A stretch of DNA of 64,000 nt from Ceratothoa steindachneri (lineage: Eukaryota > Arthropoda > Malacostraca > Isopoda > Cymothoidae): positions 86,162,354 to 86,226,353 of the forward strand of contig OZ018335.1 in assembly GCA_963969495.1 (NCBI GenBank). Reading direction: 5' to 3'. The notes beneath the pieces were generated by a model. It ran no database searches. It saw only the letters and a list, made by a program, of their open reading frames with translations, and was not told where the DNA came from. Below, piece by piece: positions 48,962 through 61,204 of the stretch (within the stretch, counting starts at the first letter, position 1; each line of letters starts with the position of its first letter). The position numbers were made by a program, and so were the translations under genes.

Positions 48962-51535
48962 GTAACAATATTTTTTCGTTGTATAGTAAACTTCGATTTC
49001 ATCATAGTGTAGAACTTTTTGAAAGACCTAAGATTTAACCAGGGAGTTTTGGAAATTAAGTTAAATAATATCTTCTCTATTACCACGTTAAGTATCCAAT
49101 TTTTTAAAATTACAGTTGAACTCAGGAAAACTGTCAGAAACAAAACAAAATATTTATATAATTAAATACACAACATTTAATATAAATTAATAGGAAGAAC
49201 CACATAATAATATTTTAATATTATGCACACGAGCAGAAAATAACAATTGATTCAAAGTATGATCCTATTTTTCCTCTTAAGTGGCAGAGTTCTATAATTT
49301 AACATCTTTATATTTTCCAATTGCATCAATATAAGGTGAATTTCAAGTGATTTTCTAGCGAAAATTTTACTTCCTAATTAAAAAATATATATCCAATTTT
49401 GATCAATATAATTTAATCTGAACCCTAACGGAATTTATTAACTAGTGATATTAACTCGTATATTGTTAAAATGGCTGTTCTCTATTTTAATTTTAAAACC
49501 TTTTTCCATAAACTGCAGTTTTTTCTTTAATTGGAGGATTTGAACGACCTTAATTAGAATCAAATTTTACAAACTGCAATTTTCTGATATTAATTTCCTT
49601 GCGTGTTAGAGGCCCATCTTGGCGTTATATCTATGATCTTTGATGTCAGCCAAACATTTTAGAAAAATAGTTAATGTTTGTTCCTTTTAATTTCTTAAAT
49701 TATTTGGGGAGAAAAAAGTACGTATATTAATTTCACGTTTCTTTTTAAGTCTGTATTAATAGCAATCCCATGTATCAAATAGACTTGTATTTATCTGTTT
49801 TCATATCATTGACGAAAATTAGTGTTCATAATAATTGGGACGATAATATACGAGATTTCATGTAATGAATTACAATCATTATTTCGTGAGAAAATTCCAA
49901 TTGTATGTTGTTTTTAAGGCGAAGTTCTCTAATCTTCTCATTTTGCGCGGGAAAGTTTCTTACTCCTGTCGAAAGTCAATCAAACCTTCTGCTTACTTTG
50001 GTCAAACTTCTCATTATTTCGAATAGAGAGAATAGAGAGAACTAAAACAAACATGTGTGTCATGTGCACTCTAGGAACATCTTTCCAATGAGGCGATTTA
50101 TTTAATGTTAAATTCAATTGAATTGACTTGGAAAAGAAAATCTAAAGAAATCTAGAAGTGGCACAGTAAATCATATATTTCCGAAAGAAAGTTAAATACT
50201 TATAAATGAGAAGGCGATAGCTTCTATAACTATTATAATTAACAAAATATGAGGAAAAATGTTCGATAATAGAATAAAGGTAAATAAAGCAATATTTTAT
50301 TGGTGATATAGATTGCGAAAGAAAACCTGGAGAATGTTGATGAACTAGAAAGAGTAATATAGAACCTCATGAATAAACTCGCCTAGGGAGCACAGGCCTT
50401 TTAATAAGAATCCCCTACCCCATGAGAGATGGTTGTGGGGAAACTATAGACTCAACTAGAAAAGTAAGATAATTCAACGAGGCTGAACTAAAGTAATGAG
50501 TTAATACTATTTTAGTCACTCGGCCAAAATGCTATTGATCTTAAGTGTTTTTGCGCTCTTAGGTAACTTCACCCAATTCTCTTTCCTGCAAAGGAGTAGC
50601 TCCTATAGAGTGGGACATTTGGTACCTATCAGGCGCGGCTCGTCTTTAAGGTCCGAGTGACACCAGCAATCTCCAAGGTAGATTCAAATTATCGCAGCCG
50701 TTTCCTTCTAGACATCTTTTTACGATTTTTTCGCCACCTCATTTTCAAAAATCTGTTCATTATTTTTACAGGTATTTTGGGTATCAGGAAGCATTTCGAG
50801 GACTTCGATGCTCTCTTGGTTCCACAGCTCTCAATGAAGGCCAAGATAAATTCAATCATTATTTCTAACCAGTAACGACCTTACCGAACTCATTTTCATT
50901 GCAAGATCAGAGTAGTCTCAAAAATTCTGCTCGCTCTCCTTGCCATTAGCAACCATTTAATCAACTCAATGGATGAGAATCGATAAAACTTGATGAGAAT
51001 AACCGTAAAATTATGTCGGTTTATACCAGGCTTAAAGAGCTCGGATAAAGTTATTTGACGAGAAATGAAAAACTCTAACAATGGCGAGAAAAGTATGGAA
51101 AGGTTATTCTTATATGAAAGGAAATCTTCCAAACAATCTACAACAGTCATAATTAATTTTCTAAAATGCCCAAAATGCTTGCAACTGTTTCAAATGTTCC
51201 TTTCATATAGATAAACAAAATATTTGTGTTCAGCCCTCAAAAATACCGTATTGTGGTGGAATTTACCCTTCCTTAAAAAGAATATGTAGACATGATATTT
51301 AAAACCAAGATTAGACGATCCATCTGCTCCAATTTGGCATCCAGCTGCACCAAGCGAAGCAGGTACCGTCTCGATACACTCGCATACAAGAGTAATTATT
51401 TTTCCTAATGATTTTACGCCATATTTCACCAGATTTGGGTTTAACCAGGCAGTGTTCATTTACAAAGTAAAAATTCTTTGATATAAAATGGCTTCTTTCA
51501 TGTAGATTAGGAGGTTTTAATTAGCTTTAGGTTCA
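48960..51535. other. no feature proven
   Basis: AT-rich to 50.3 kb. From 50.6 to 51.5 kb two minus-strand frames (51459-51190 and 51150-50896) have balanced composition, but no motif or splice pair could be assigned. They may be eroded coding sequence of unknown origin. Confidence 0.35.
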
Positions 51536-51539
51536 TCAT

Positions 51540-53830
51540 CTTGAATTAATTACAGGGCTTGATTGATTTCAAAGCTTTTATCTCTCTTTCCTCGATGCTT
51601 TCTGACATCTGGAGATGGAAATTTGGATGTTATACGTGGCGCATTTAATGGTATGGAATTTGAATACTGGTAGCTATGGTTCAGCCTGGTGTATCCTGGC
51701 CTCAGTCTTACTAAGATAACTTCATCATTTTGCGTTTTTTTGCACGAGAATTTCAATTCTTCTACGTTCTCCTTAATTTGACGAAGGTGTGGATGGCCAT
51801 GTATGCGCCGCTCGTTTTCCTATTTGTTTCTCATAGTTTTGCTCAACAGTTTTAATAGGCTTTGAAATACGTTAGTTCTGTAGGAAGCAGTTGGTTTGTT
51901 GTAGCTGGTTTTGCACCTAGATCGGCCTTCTCGTTATCTTTGATCCCCATATGTAAAAGCACCAGCATAAGATTGTGTTGCTAGATAGAGATGCTACTAA
52001 TTTATCTCGGCGCTTGATGACAAACGAATATACGTGATTGTAGGATTTTAGCATCTCTAGTGCACTACTGGAATTGGAGAAAATTGTAATTTTATTGCCA
52101 GTTGTTGGAAAATTAGAGCTAATATAAATGCTGTCAGGTACACTGATAGAAATTATACTCATTCAGGTAATAGTGCCATTTTTCTCTGATGAGGTAGGAT
52201 TGCCACGTATGCCACACCGTTGTTTGATGTACACCCTCTGTGAATATTTTCTGGCTGAGCTCATGGATTTCCAGGTGGCACTCCATGGGGGAGTAGTGGT
52301 CTATTTTTCTGTAAGTGATTGCTGATTTCTCGAGAGTGTTTTCCTGAGAGCCAGATGGCAAAATTATCTAAGTATAGAGAGCACATGATAGAAGGTGAGA
52401 TTTTTAGGTGCAGATCATTAATGGTGATTAAGACCAGGGTCGTTCTCAGAACGCTTCCTTTTTGAACCTACTGCTGCTGAAATTGTTTATAGGAACAGGT
52501 TCCCTGAAGGTCTTCATTAAATTATCTGTTCCTCAGAAAGTTTTTAATAAAGTAGGCAGGAGAGCTTCTGATACCAATGTCATGAATTTGGTTAGTGACT
52601 TTTCCTTTCCTTTCCATACGGTATCATAGACTTTACGGAGGTGAAAAAATACTGGCGTTAGGATTCCTCCTTCTGCAAAAAAGTGGCTTATCTCGTGGCC
52701 TAGCAAAGTTAGAGTTTCATGTATGGATTGATTTTATCGTGTACTCATATTGGCTGGGGGATAGGAGATTGTTAGCTTATATGTAAACTTGAGTTTTGTG
52801 TTGCCTATTCTTTCAAGAAGTTGGAGAGAATGCTGTCAATGCTATTGGGTTCTTACCCTGTTTTAGGAAGGGTGATACGGTGATATGGCGCAATTGCTAT
52901 GGATAAGTGCTGTTTTGCTAAATCTTATTCTATGCATAAATGAGATACCTAAGAGCATTTGGATGTAGCTTTCGGATAATTGAGTGAGATATGTGGTCAT
53001 GTCCAGGGGCAATATTCAAAGTTTGAGAGTGAAGCTTTAAGTTCGGATAGATGAAATGGGATGCTATATTTAAGAGCTCGTTGTGTTGAGGAGGGCAGAG
53101 ATATGGCCTCTGTCCTGGATAACCTCTTGGGAAAGGATGTTCCCTCGATCCTTTTAATTCGTCTATTAGGGAGTATGCTATTATATTTACCACTTTTTGT
53201 TTTCGGCTCATTAGGTTGTTATTTATCTTAAGAATTGGCAAGAGTACATTGGATGAACTGCCCTTAAATCTTTTGATATGGCACCATAACTTGGTTATGG
53301 GGGTTATACGGTGATTAATAATGCATAGCCCTACCCTGATTGACGGCGTCCCTCCATAAATGTTAGCTGGGCTAAAAGACACCAACATTTGTATTCCATG
53401 CATGACGTTGGGGAGTTGGTAGACCCAAAGTTTCTTTGCGCTATATTTCTATATTGTTTTGCCGTTTGGCATTCTCTGCCCTACCATGGATTGGAGCTTC
53501 GGTTGTTTTTAGGAGTGGTTTGGTAGTTTCGGCAATGGAGGGTGCTGGCAGGATGAGTAGGATTCCTGCCCTGCCTCTGGTGAATTCGGTCCACTTTGTG
53601 CGTCCATAGTTCCATTGTAGCTTTGGGGTGAAAGAGGTTTCTGAAAGCACATCTCTGAATATTTTGTAAATTTTGCTGCCGCAATGGACGTTGTGGGTAT
53701 GCCACTAAGTTTCCAGTGAAAATTAAGGGATTGACAAGAAAGTTTAATATAGAAGCAGGTATCATTTGATGATGGTAGTAGGTTTGACTGGCTCCCTTTA
53801 GTATTTCGAAATTGGAGATTTTAAATTTAA
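51540..53830 (-). mobile_element. dead I/jockey-type LINE (RT plus RNase H)
   Basis: Minus-strand blocks in order. SRKQKVVNIIAYSLIDE (about 53210) and NIAPGHDHISHSIIRKLHPN (about 53000) match the APGPDGI block before the RT. SPFLKQGKNPIALTAFSPTS (about 52870) matches the PGKDPxxxxSYRPISL block. FFHLRKVYDTVW (about 52640) is RT motif A. VQKGSVLRTTLVLITINDLH (about 52460) is motif B. MCSLYLDNFAIWLSGKHSRE (about 52380) is motif C. NSSSALEMLKSYN (about 52060) and LHMGIKDNEKADLGAKPATT (about 51930) belong to RNase H. NDEVILVRLRPGYTRLNHSY (about 51700) is the C-terminal block seen after RNase H in jockey-like elements. Motif A has FFH where FLD is expected and motif C has YLDN where a YADD or FADD form is expected, so both catalytic aspartate sites are damaged. 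Stops and frameshifts are numerous. Confidence 0.85.
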
Positions 53831-55488
53831 TTCATTATCAGTTGTTTTCCGTTTGATCATATCAGTAATGTTTTTGTCGTTTAAATCTCTCAAAGACAGG
53901 AATGGTTGTGATAGTTGGTCAAGAAGTAGTTGTCGTCATTTCAAGAGGCTGGTACATTTAGGGACAGATAGATGGATGAGATAGTCAAAATGTAAGGTAT
54001 TGTGCCCTTATTGCAAGAGCATTTAGTGATATGACAAGGGGGTGGAATGTTTAAGGGGCGTATTTTTTTAGGTGAATGTCATGTGGCTTTTTTTTTTAAT
54101 CTTGTTTTCATCTTGTCATCAAGTATAGTTAGAAATTCTAGTTAGTCCGTAAGAAGCGAGAATTCCATTGAAAACTTAACTTTTGTGGCTTTACTCTAAC
54201 AGGATAGGTTATCGGGATTGATAGTCCCATGTTTTGGGGATGTATTTGAGAAACAGTTAGAGGATAGTTGTTATAACTGTCCTTTGTGTGAAAAGAGGCA
54301 TTACAGGTCTGGTTTGAAAGCGGGGATTTTGCTATGGAGGATTTGCTTTGTTTTGATCTTGGTGTGTTTTTATATCAAGAATAGTGGTTCTTTGTTGCCT
54401 TAGTATACTAAATCTCTTTTGGGCCAATTCTTTATTCAGGTGGTCTTTTTGGTTAATTATGAGATTGCTTATGGGCTCAGGTGGCTGTTACTTTGGCTTG
54501 CCCTTTTTCTTTCTTTGTAATGGCTAGTAGAGTTTTTCTCGGGCAATGTATTTTCATTTAGTGTGGGGCGGTATTGTATTTGAAATTTCTTGTATATTTA
54601 TGTTTTCATGTGTTTTTGCCGAAGTGGTGACATTAGTTCCTCCTTGGGGTTTTCTAGTAGCGCTTAGTTTTAAGATTGTGATTGGTTTTTAACTTGGAAT
54701 GTGATTTGATTGGTTTCATCAAAATATGGTTAATTCGAAGCCGAAGATGCTTAATTCTTTCTTAAGTTTGGGTTTCAAGCTAGTGGTTGGAGATTCTGAA
54801 GAATTAGAGTTTTGGTAGGGTCTGTTAATTTTGTTTCGGGTAGAAATGTTTTGATGCTGTGGGAAAGGGATAGTTGATGTAGCCCTGTGCATCGGTTAAA
54901 TTGGGGGTTTAGAATAGGGGTTGGAGATATTTGTTTGCGAAAATGCTCTGGTTGATTCAGCCAGTTTGGGATGGGTCTTTGTTGGAGTCAGGGAGACAGA
55001 TTGATCTTCGATGATATTTCCTTCAGCGGAAGTGGCTTAAGGACGTGTGTTTTTGTTGAAGACCTGGAATAATATGGTGTATGTAAAGATCTTCAGTGAG
55101 ACTCCTACGCCCCTATATCTCCTACCGCTTGGTGATGGCGAATGCCAAATCGTAGCATGCTGATTCATATTTCTTGATTATAGATATAGTTTTCGCAGAA
55201 CATTAAATGAGCGAGTTTTTTCCACAGTTGGGGTATTTTTCCTGTTTTGTGTAGGTTATATTTTCGTTGTCATCATGGCCAGCTAAAGCATAGATGTTAT
55301 TACGATATGCAATACATAATTGGATGTCACAAGTGAAGACATTTGCGGCAATGCATTGGGATAGGAAGCTCTTTCCTTATTGGAATTATAGTCCCTGTGA
55401 AACAGATATATTGTGCTAGCGTTTTTTTTTTTTAATAAATCTTTGAATTTTTTTAATGATATTGTTTAGTTTGGTCTTTTCCTTTCTA
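53831..55488 (-). mobile_element. possible 5' continuation of the LINE (ORF1 and endonuclease)
   Basis: The plus strand is G/T-rich here, like the LINE immediately before it, which suggests the same element continues. A minus-strand segment reading YPNCGKNS (about 55235) could be a zinc-knuckle trace from ORF1. No endonuclease block was recognised. The assignment rests on composition and position. Confidence 0.3.
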
Positions 55489-55567
55489 TACAGGGTGTTC
55501 ACAAAGTCTGGGTACATAGGAATTTTAATATTTTATTTATTTATGTTATTTTTTCATCCCAGATCGA

Positions 55568-55735
55568 ATGATGGCTCTGTCTAAAAAAAAAAGAATCGAG
55601 TTGGTACTCTTAAGTGAACAAGAAGGATGGTCTTATCGCAAAATGGTGAAGTCAACAGACAGAATCTTTGATACTGGTCTCAAGACAATCCACATTGGAT
55701 GGATCCATCCAAACAGCAAGGCTGCCAAAAGGTGA
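55568..55735 (+). pseudogene. N-terminal helix-turn-helix piece of the same transposase
   Basis: Opens at ATG 55568 (a second ATG follows at once) and stops at TGA 55733-55735. The first 25 residues, with LVLLSEQEGWSYRKM, match the DNA-binding domain of this transposase type. After about residue 30 the frame leaves the family, marking the deletion junction near 55657-55672. Confidence 0.75.
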
Positions 55736-56217
55736 TGGTGTGGCGTGGTTTGTCGAAAACTCATGTGCTAGGACCCTTCTTCTTTGATGAACGTGTAACC
55801 GGTGAGACTTATCTGAACATGTTCAGAGACAAATTAATGCCTCAAATTGAGCGCCTAGGCGAGGGACTTCCGGACTTGTTTCAGCAGGATGGAGCCCCTG
55901 CCCATTTTGCTACAAATGTTAGAGATTGGCTGAATGGCACTTTTCCTCACTGGATTGAAAGAAGAGGTCATGTGGAGTGGTGCCCTCGTTCACCAGACCT
56001 TTCTCCCCTCGATTTCTTTTTCTGGGGTATGTTAAAAGAGAAAGTTTACTCAATGAAGATTGCAAATCTAAACCACTTGAGAGAACGTATTATCAGTCAG
56101 TGTGCTGAAATCGACAGCAATGTACACCTATTCAATCGAGTTCTCCAAAATTTAGCAAGGCGCATCGAATTATGCATTGCAAATAATGGAAATCATATTG
56201 AAAATATAATTTCTTAA
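55699..56217 (+). pseudogene. C-terminal half of mariner-type transposase
   Basis: A 172-codon open frame. KVMVWRGLSKTHVLGPFFFD leads into QQDGAPAHFATNVRDWL with the second catalytic aspartate, then WCPRSPDLSPLDFFFWGMLK with the third. Forty residues separate these two aspartates, more than the 34 of classic mariner, so it belongs to another branch of the IS630/Tc1/mariner group. Upstream, the +1 reading before 55699 continues as YWSQDNPHW, which shows that the true protein joined further back. The ATG at 55699 is internal. The open frame is long and well kept, suggesting a fairly recent insertion. Confidence 0.85.
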
Positions 56218-56299
56218 CATTATAATTAAATAAAATTGTTTTGTTCTAAAGGTATGTATTTATCCCCTATGTACCTATACTTTGTGGATACCCTGTACA

Positions 56300-58760
56300 G
56301 AGACGCTCTAAATCCTCTGAATATCTTTTTGATTCCACAACAAATGAACTCTCTGAACTTTCAGGTTGTGAAATGAAGGATTGAGAAGTATAGCTCCAAC
56401 CTTGTGTCGAAACCACTTTTTCCTGTTCTGTTTATGTTTACCTAACATGGTTAGCATTATTATTTTGTTTTTTTTTAATGGCTTCGCTTCTGGCTTTTAC
56501 TAATGCCCATGTTCAGTCCAGGCTAATAGAGAATTCTAGTTGCGCTTCTCTGGTAACATGCTATAGTCGTTCCTCAAAAATCTAGGGCACAAATCTTTTT
56601 ATTTTCTGTTGTTTGCATTATAATATAGCTTGAACAACACGTGGCTTTAAATAGTTTTTGAGTCGTGTTGTTTACTTGTGGATTTCTTTGTTTTGTTGTG
56701 TTTTTGAATTTAGCTTGTCTGTTTAAAGTTTAGCTAGTCCTGCTCGTGACATCCAACATTGACCCCAACACAAGTGTGGCATTCTGGGTACCTTTTGATT
56801 ATCCTCGGCCGTTATCACTAGGTACTGGTTTTGGTGTTGCGAAAACCAAGACCAAATCCTGCACGCGGCGTCGTAGGCAGGTCAGGATGACTGATTCGGC
56901 TCGCTGACTTGCTTCAGAGCAATAAGGGCCACCACGCTTAACATCTGGTCATAAAAATAAGATATGTGCAGGCTCTTTGGGTCGCCAGGCCGTGATCAAG
57001 GAGGTCCATGGGCAGTAGAAGAAGGAACTGATGAAAGGGTATAGAAAATAACGGATTAAAAATGGTGGCTAGAAAGACGCTGCAATGCGAAAGATAGTTG
57101 ATAGATAAGAGGAGGTTAGTGTCAGCGGAAATAGAAGAGGCAGGCTAATCTCGGGTGGGACGTGGCACTGAGTCCATTCAGCACGGACCGCCAGAAAACA
57201 AATCACGGTGCCCCTTAAGGGGAGTCGTTGAGCTGGCATACAAATGAGAATCGCGCTCGGCAATATCTGCATCTCAACCATGATCAATTACGTCTATTAA
57301 AGTGAGCGTTTGTCATTCACACAGACGTATACGAAAACGCTTTGGAGCCAGGCCTGTTATAAAGGCCTCGCGGACGCACTCATTTCTGTAGGTGTCCACG
57401 TACCGTATGTAAACATTGTACACCAGGATGAAGTTTTATGTAAGTACAATAATGAATCAATACACTCAGAATGGACATCTGTTAATGGCGAGTCGGTGGC
57501 GAGTAACATCCTCGTTGGCAGACTAGATAAAGTCACTCTTTAAGGTTTTGAGTGCTCAGGAGTAAGTCTTAAATTCAGCAATTACCTCTAGTTTCCCAAG
57601 AGTAAACAGCTTCGCTATGACCCACCGCTTACCGGAGTCCGTTAGGTCACCCACATTCGTTATATAGCGAATAAGGAAGAGCCAGAAACAGAAGTGTCTA
57701 ACAACTTCTGGAGCAGTTGGAGACATCTCCAACCTTTCGAGACGCAAACACCCTTCCAAGTCCATCTCCAAATCATTTAAATTCTCGTGACTTTTGCGGG
57801 GTTAAGGAAACACCTTGCACGTTTGTCTTTAATTGAATGAAAAGTAAAAGATGCAAATTAGAAATTACAATATGCATGATGCAGTATACATCATGCAAAG
57901 AAGGGTTAGATATCACAGGAACAATATTTATATCTAAGATAAAGATAAGCATTATACCGTAAAAGAGAGCAAGTGCTTTATTTTACATAACTTTTTCTAC
58001 TCGTACATAACATTATCTATTCGCTTAAATAAACTTTTAATAATAGTGACGTATAGTTAGTAACAACCACTATATTTATCCAGGCAATTTGGCTCCTTTA
58101 AATCGTGTACACTTGTAGGACGTGGCACTATTTTATAAAATGCTTTCTTCTATCCTCCTTTAATAATTACTTATTATCTCATGTTGTGCGCCTCATTTTA
58201 GTTAGATTTTCTAGCCAAGGAGAGAAATAGGGGCAATGACTGTCCATGTTATGGGATGACGAGTATTGCCACTGTCTGTCTCTTATCATTAAGGGGTGTT
58301 GCTTCTTGCCAGGTTCTAGTATCATAGATTTTTTTAACAAGCTAATACTAAAATACATCGATGTACAAACGCAGAAAAACAAGCTAGTTTATATTTCCAA
58401 TTAATTCGCAACCCTTAATTTTGTCTTATTAATTCCCTTAACAGCATTTTTCTAATATGAGTTTAAATAATGACCTTATATACAAAATGTAAAAATTGGA
58501 AGTTAGAATACTATATAAAGGATTTAATAATATTAAAACAGATGTTGGATGTTAAGTATATTGAGAATCAAAGAGATTTGGGGAAATAAATAATTCATAT
58601 GTTAAGTAAGATCCTCACACAATAATAGAATATTATTTTAAAAGGAATTTCGTATGTTCTCAAGTTTGACCTAACGAGTTACCCGTTAGCCCCAATGATG
58701 TTGATAAGGCCGGTTGTTGCAGAGTTTTTCTTTTTCTATCGTTTTCCGATATTAATACTC
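56300..58760. other. unassigned, with a GC-richer patch at 56.75-57.8 kb
   Basis: Short open frames at 57310-57543 (plus) and 57771-57556 (minus) have balanced composition but no recognised motif and no matching neighbours. An LTR end or SINE is possible near 56750, but no boundaries were found. Confidence 0.3.
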
Positions 58761-58802
58761 CGATATATATGTATATATATATATAGATAGATATATATAT
58801 AT
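58761..58802. repeat. short impure AT/GATA microsatellite
   Basis: Alternating AT interrupted by G, including ATAGATAGATA. It is shorter and older-looking than the other arrays. Confidence 0.85.
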
Positions 58803-59480
58803 TCCATTTTTCCTGCCCTAGTTTTTATTTACTCTCGTTGTCGTGTTCTTTCATGCTATTGGATTAGTTTGAGAGATTGGAGTGTTGTGTAACATGTCTC
58901 CACTTAAAAAATTTGTCTCACAGGATTTCAACGCCCAAATTTTGGGGGGGTTGGATGAACACAATTTTCGGCTAGGAAAGATAGCAGACATTAAACGAGA
59001 GATATCAAGAACATAATAAATTTTAGATAAAGAAAAGCAATTAGCTTCACTTTCCTGACTAATTTTTGTAAATATCTTATAGATATTTGACAAAATAAAA
59101 AAAAACCCTGTTAAATGAAAGCACCTAGTTTCAGTTTGAGAATATATTTATTTATATTCTAGACCTATAAAAATCAAAAATAGGGGGAGAGAGGAAGACC
59201 GAGTAAAGGATCTGCCTCATGTTACTGGCAAATACACACACAAGTCTTGTTATAGTAATAATTACCCATACCAAGCTACTCAATGTTAGATTCTTTATTT
59301 ATGTTATCCTAGAAGCCATTATAATATGCCACTTATTATTGTATTTAATAAAGTATCCACATTAAATTTCCTATTTAATAAGGGATTCCCTTTAAAAGTC
59401 GCATTTCATGGCATATAATCGTGAATAGCCTAAACCACAACCCAGAAGTATTCTTCTCTGATGCTGCTCTTAACCCTTCT
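58803..59480. other. AT-rich spacer
   Basis: No feature is supported. Confidence 0.4.
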
Positions 59481-60480
59481 GACGAGCTCTGGCCAAACTG
59501 TATTAAAGTGAACGTGAATATAGTTTATGCTATTTACTTTGCTCTGGTGGGATGTTATTCCGGAGTCATTTGTATATGAAAGTTCTCTTACGAGAGCAGT
59601 ATTAAGGAAGACGTATGCTGGATATGAAGATGTTAAAGAGTAAAGTGTGACAATGGCACCTAATCGGGTGTCATTGAGTAACTATGTTTTTTTATCTTTG
59701 AGCCTAAGTTAGGGGGCAATTTATTGTCGCATCTATGTATGTGTCTGTTTACTTGTCTTTGTATAATCATATGGCAATTGACTGTATCATAAGCTTTCAT
59801 ATGTCTATGTTTACTAGTATGGTTAATTAAAAAATGTGTTCTATTTAATTTGTGACTAGTGATTCTTTTGGATTATAGTGATGTTTGTGAGTAATGCTGT
59901 TGTCGAATGCTTTTTTATGGAAAACGTAATGTAGGGGCGAATGGTTTTAGTGATGAAAATTGATTTTTCTTCACTTCTTTAATGTTTTGGCTAAGTGTTT
60001 TTTGTGTTTGAGAATGAAGGCAATGATAGTTTTTTTTACGATGGCAGGAATAGATTTATTAGACCAGGAGAGGTTGAAGATGTTATTTTCGGCGTGGATG
60101 GCGTAAGGCATTGATGTTTAAAGTAATGGTTGGACATATGATTGGGAACTAAGGCTGCAGAGTTTTACAAATATTTTATGGTGGTATAGGTAAGGGGGGA
60201 GGTTTCTCCCTTTGGGTCAATATGGATTTACCTTGTATTGATTAATCTTGTTCTGTTTGTTTATGGTTCTTTTGCGGCTGATAATGGAGTTGTGTTTCCT
60301 AAGAGTATTGCAGTGTTGTTTGGATGACGGATTTCTTTTGCCTTTTGTGATGACTTTGTGTCTGAGAGGAGTAATTTTACGTTTATTGTGTATCTTCTTG
60401 ATTGTTTTGCCAAAGTTCTGTTGTGCATATTTTAGGGTTTATACTTTCTATGCAGTTTCCAATTATTTGCGTTAATTGCC
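59480..60480 (-). mobile_element. probable third LINE fragment
   Basis: On the minus strand, NIDI is followed in a shifted frame by KAYDTVN (59797-59778), matching RT motif A of LINEs (LDxxKAYDTVW). About 150 bp further on, LFNIFISSIR (about 59637-59610) matches the block after motif B (SPxLFNIYINDI). Motif C was not found. The plus strand is G/T-rich as in the 51.5-55.4 kb LINE, which suggests the same kind of element. Confidence 0.4.
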
Positions 60481-60686
60481 TCGGTTATTTGGCCTGAAGA
60501 CAACAGAGAGCAGAATGGAAAGAATATTTATTCTAGAACTTTATCAAGAAAAGCGGCTCTCAATTCTCTCTCTTTCTCTTTCTTGTTATATATTGTAAAA
60601 ATTGCGGGAAAACTAGATAAAAATGCCGATTTTCTGAGCCATCAGATTTAAGCGAAAGCCTTTTTGAGAGATGTTTTATGAACAAA

Positions 60687-61204
60687 ATCAGAACGAAGGA
60701 TAGTGTGAAATATAATGGGATTTAATAGCATTCTTTCATTTTGGGAGGGGGTAGATACGGATTAACGTGAAAAATGGACCACTTCTTGGTTTATCTAGTT
60801 CCCTTCTATATTATTCACATTTCTTATTCTACTAGAGAATAATTACAACTTATTTATAAATCAGAACGAAGGATAGTGTGGAATATGAGGGGATTTAATG
60901 GAATTCTTTCATTTTGTGAGGGAGTAGATACGGATTAACGTGAAAAATGGACCACTTCTTGGTTTATCTAGTTCCTTTCTATTTATTTCACATTTCTTAT
61001 TTTACTAGAAAATATTTACAACTTATTTATAAATCAGAACGAAGGATAGTGTGAAATATGAGGGGATTTAATGGAATACCTACATTTTGGGAGAAAGTAG
61101 ATACGAATTAATGTGAAGATGGACTACCTCTTGGTTTATCTAGTTCCCTTCTATTCCTTTCAGCTTTCTTATTTTACTGGAGAATAATTACAACTTATTT
61201 ATAT
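60687..61204. repeat. three tandem copies of a 173-bp repeat
   Basis: Copies start at 60687, 60860 and 61033, each with ATCAGAACGAAGGATAGTGT, and end with ACAACTTATTTATA. The inner part carries CTTGGTTTATCTAGTTCC in all three. Copies 1 and 2 are closest; copy 3 has drifted more. Spacing is exactly 173 bp both times. No coding sequence is seen. The unit length is in the range of satellite monomers. Confidence 0.95.

Larger units (their letters stand above)
55491..56295 (+). mobile_element. internally deleted Tc1/mariner-superfamily transposon
   Basis: An 805-bp element with 30-bp terminal inverted repeats: the left end begins CAGGGTGTTCACAAAGT at 55491, and the right end read backwards from 56295 begins CAGGGTATCCACAAAGT. 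They differ at 4 of 30 positions. TA lies on each side (55489-55490 and 56296-56297), the target duplication of this superfamily. Two coding pieces remain. The N-terminal helix-turn-helix (55568 onward, KKRIELVLLSEQEGWSYRKM) resembles the arthropod DUF4817-type domain. The C-terminal catalytic part is at 55699-56217. The middle, including the first catalytic aspartate, is missing and the two parts are in different frames. The copy cannot make an active enzyme but keeps the ends a related transposase would need. Confidence 0.92.

Noticed and set aside
50896..51459. Two consecutive minus-strand frames with balanced composition
   Set aside because: No family recognised, no splice pair, and the plus strand over the same interval is about equally open; insufficient to call a gene.
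57310..57771. Short frames on both strands in a GC-richer patch
   Set aside because: No motif and no consistent exon structure; kept as unassigned sequence.
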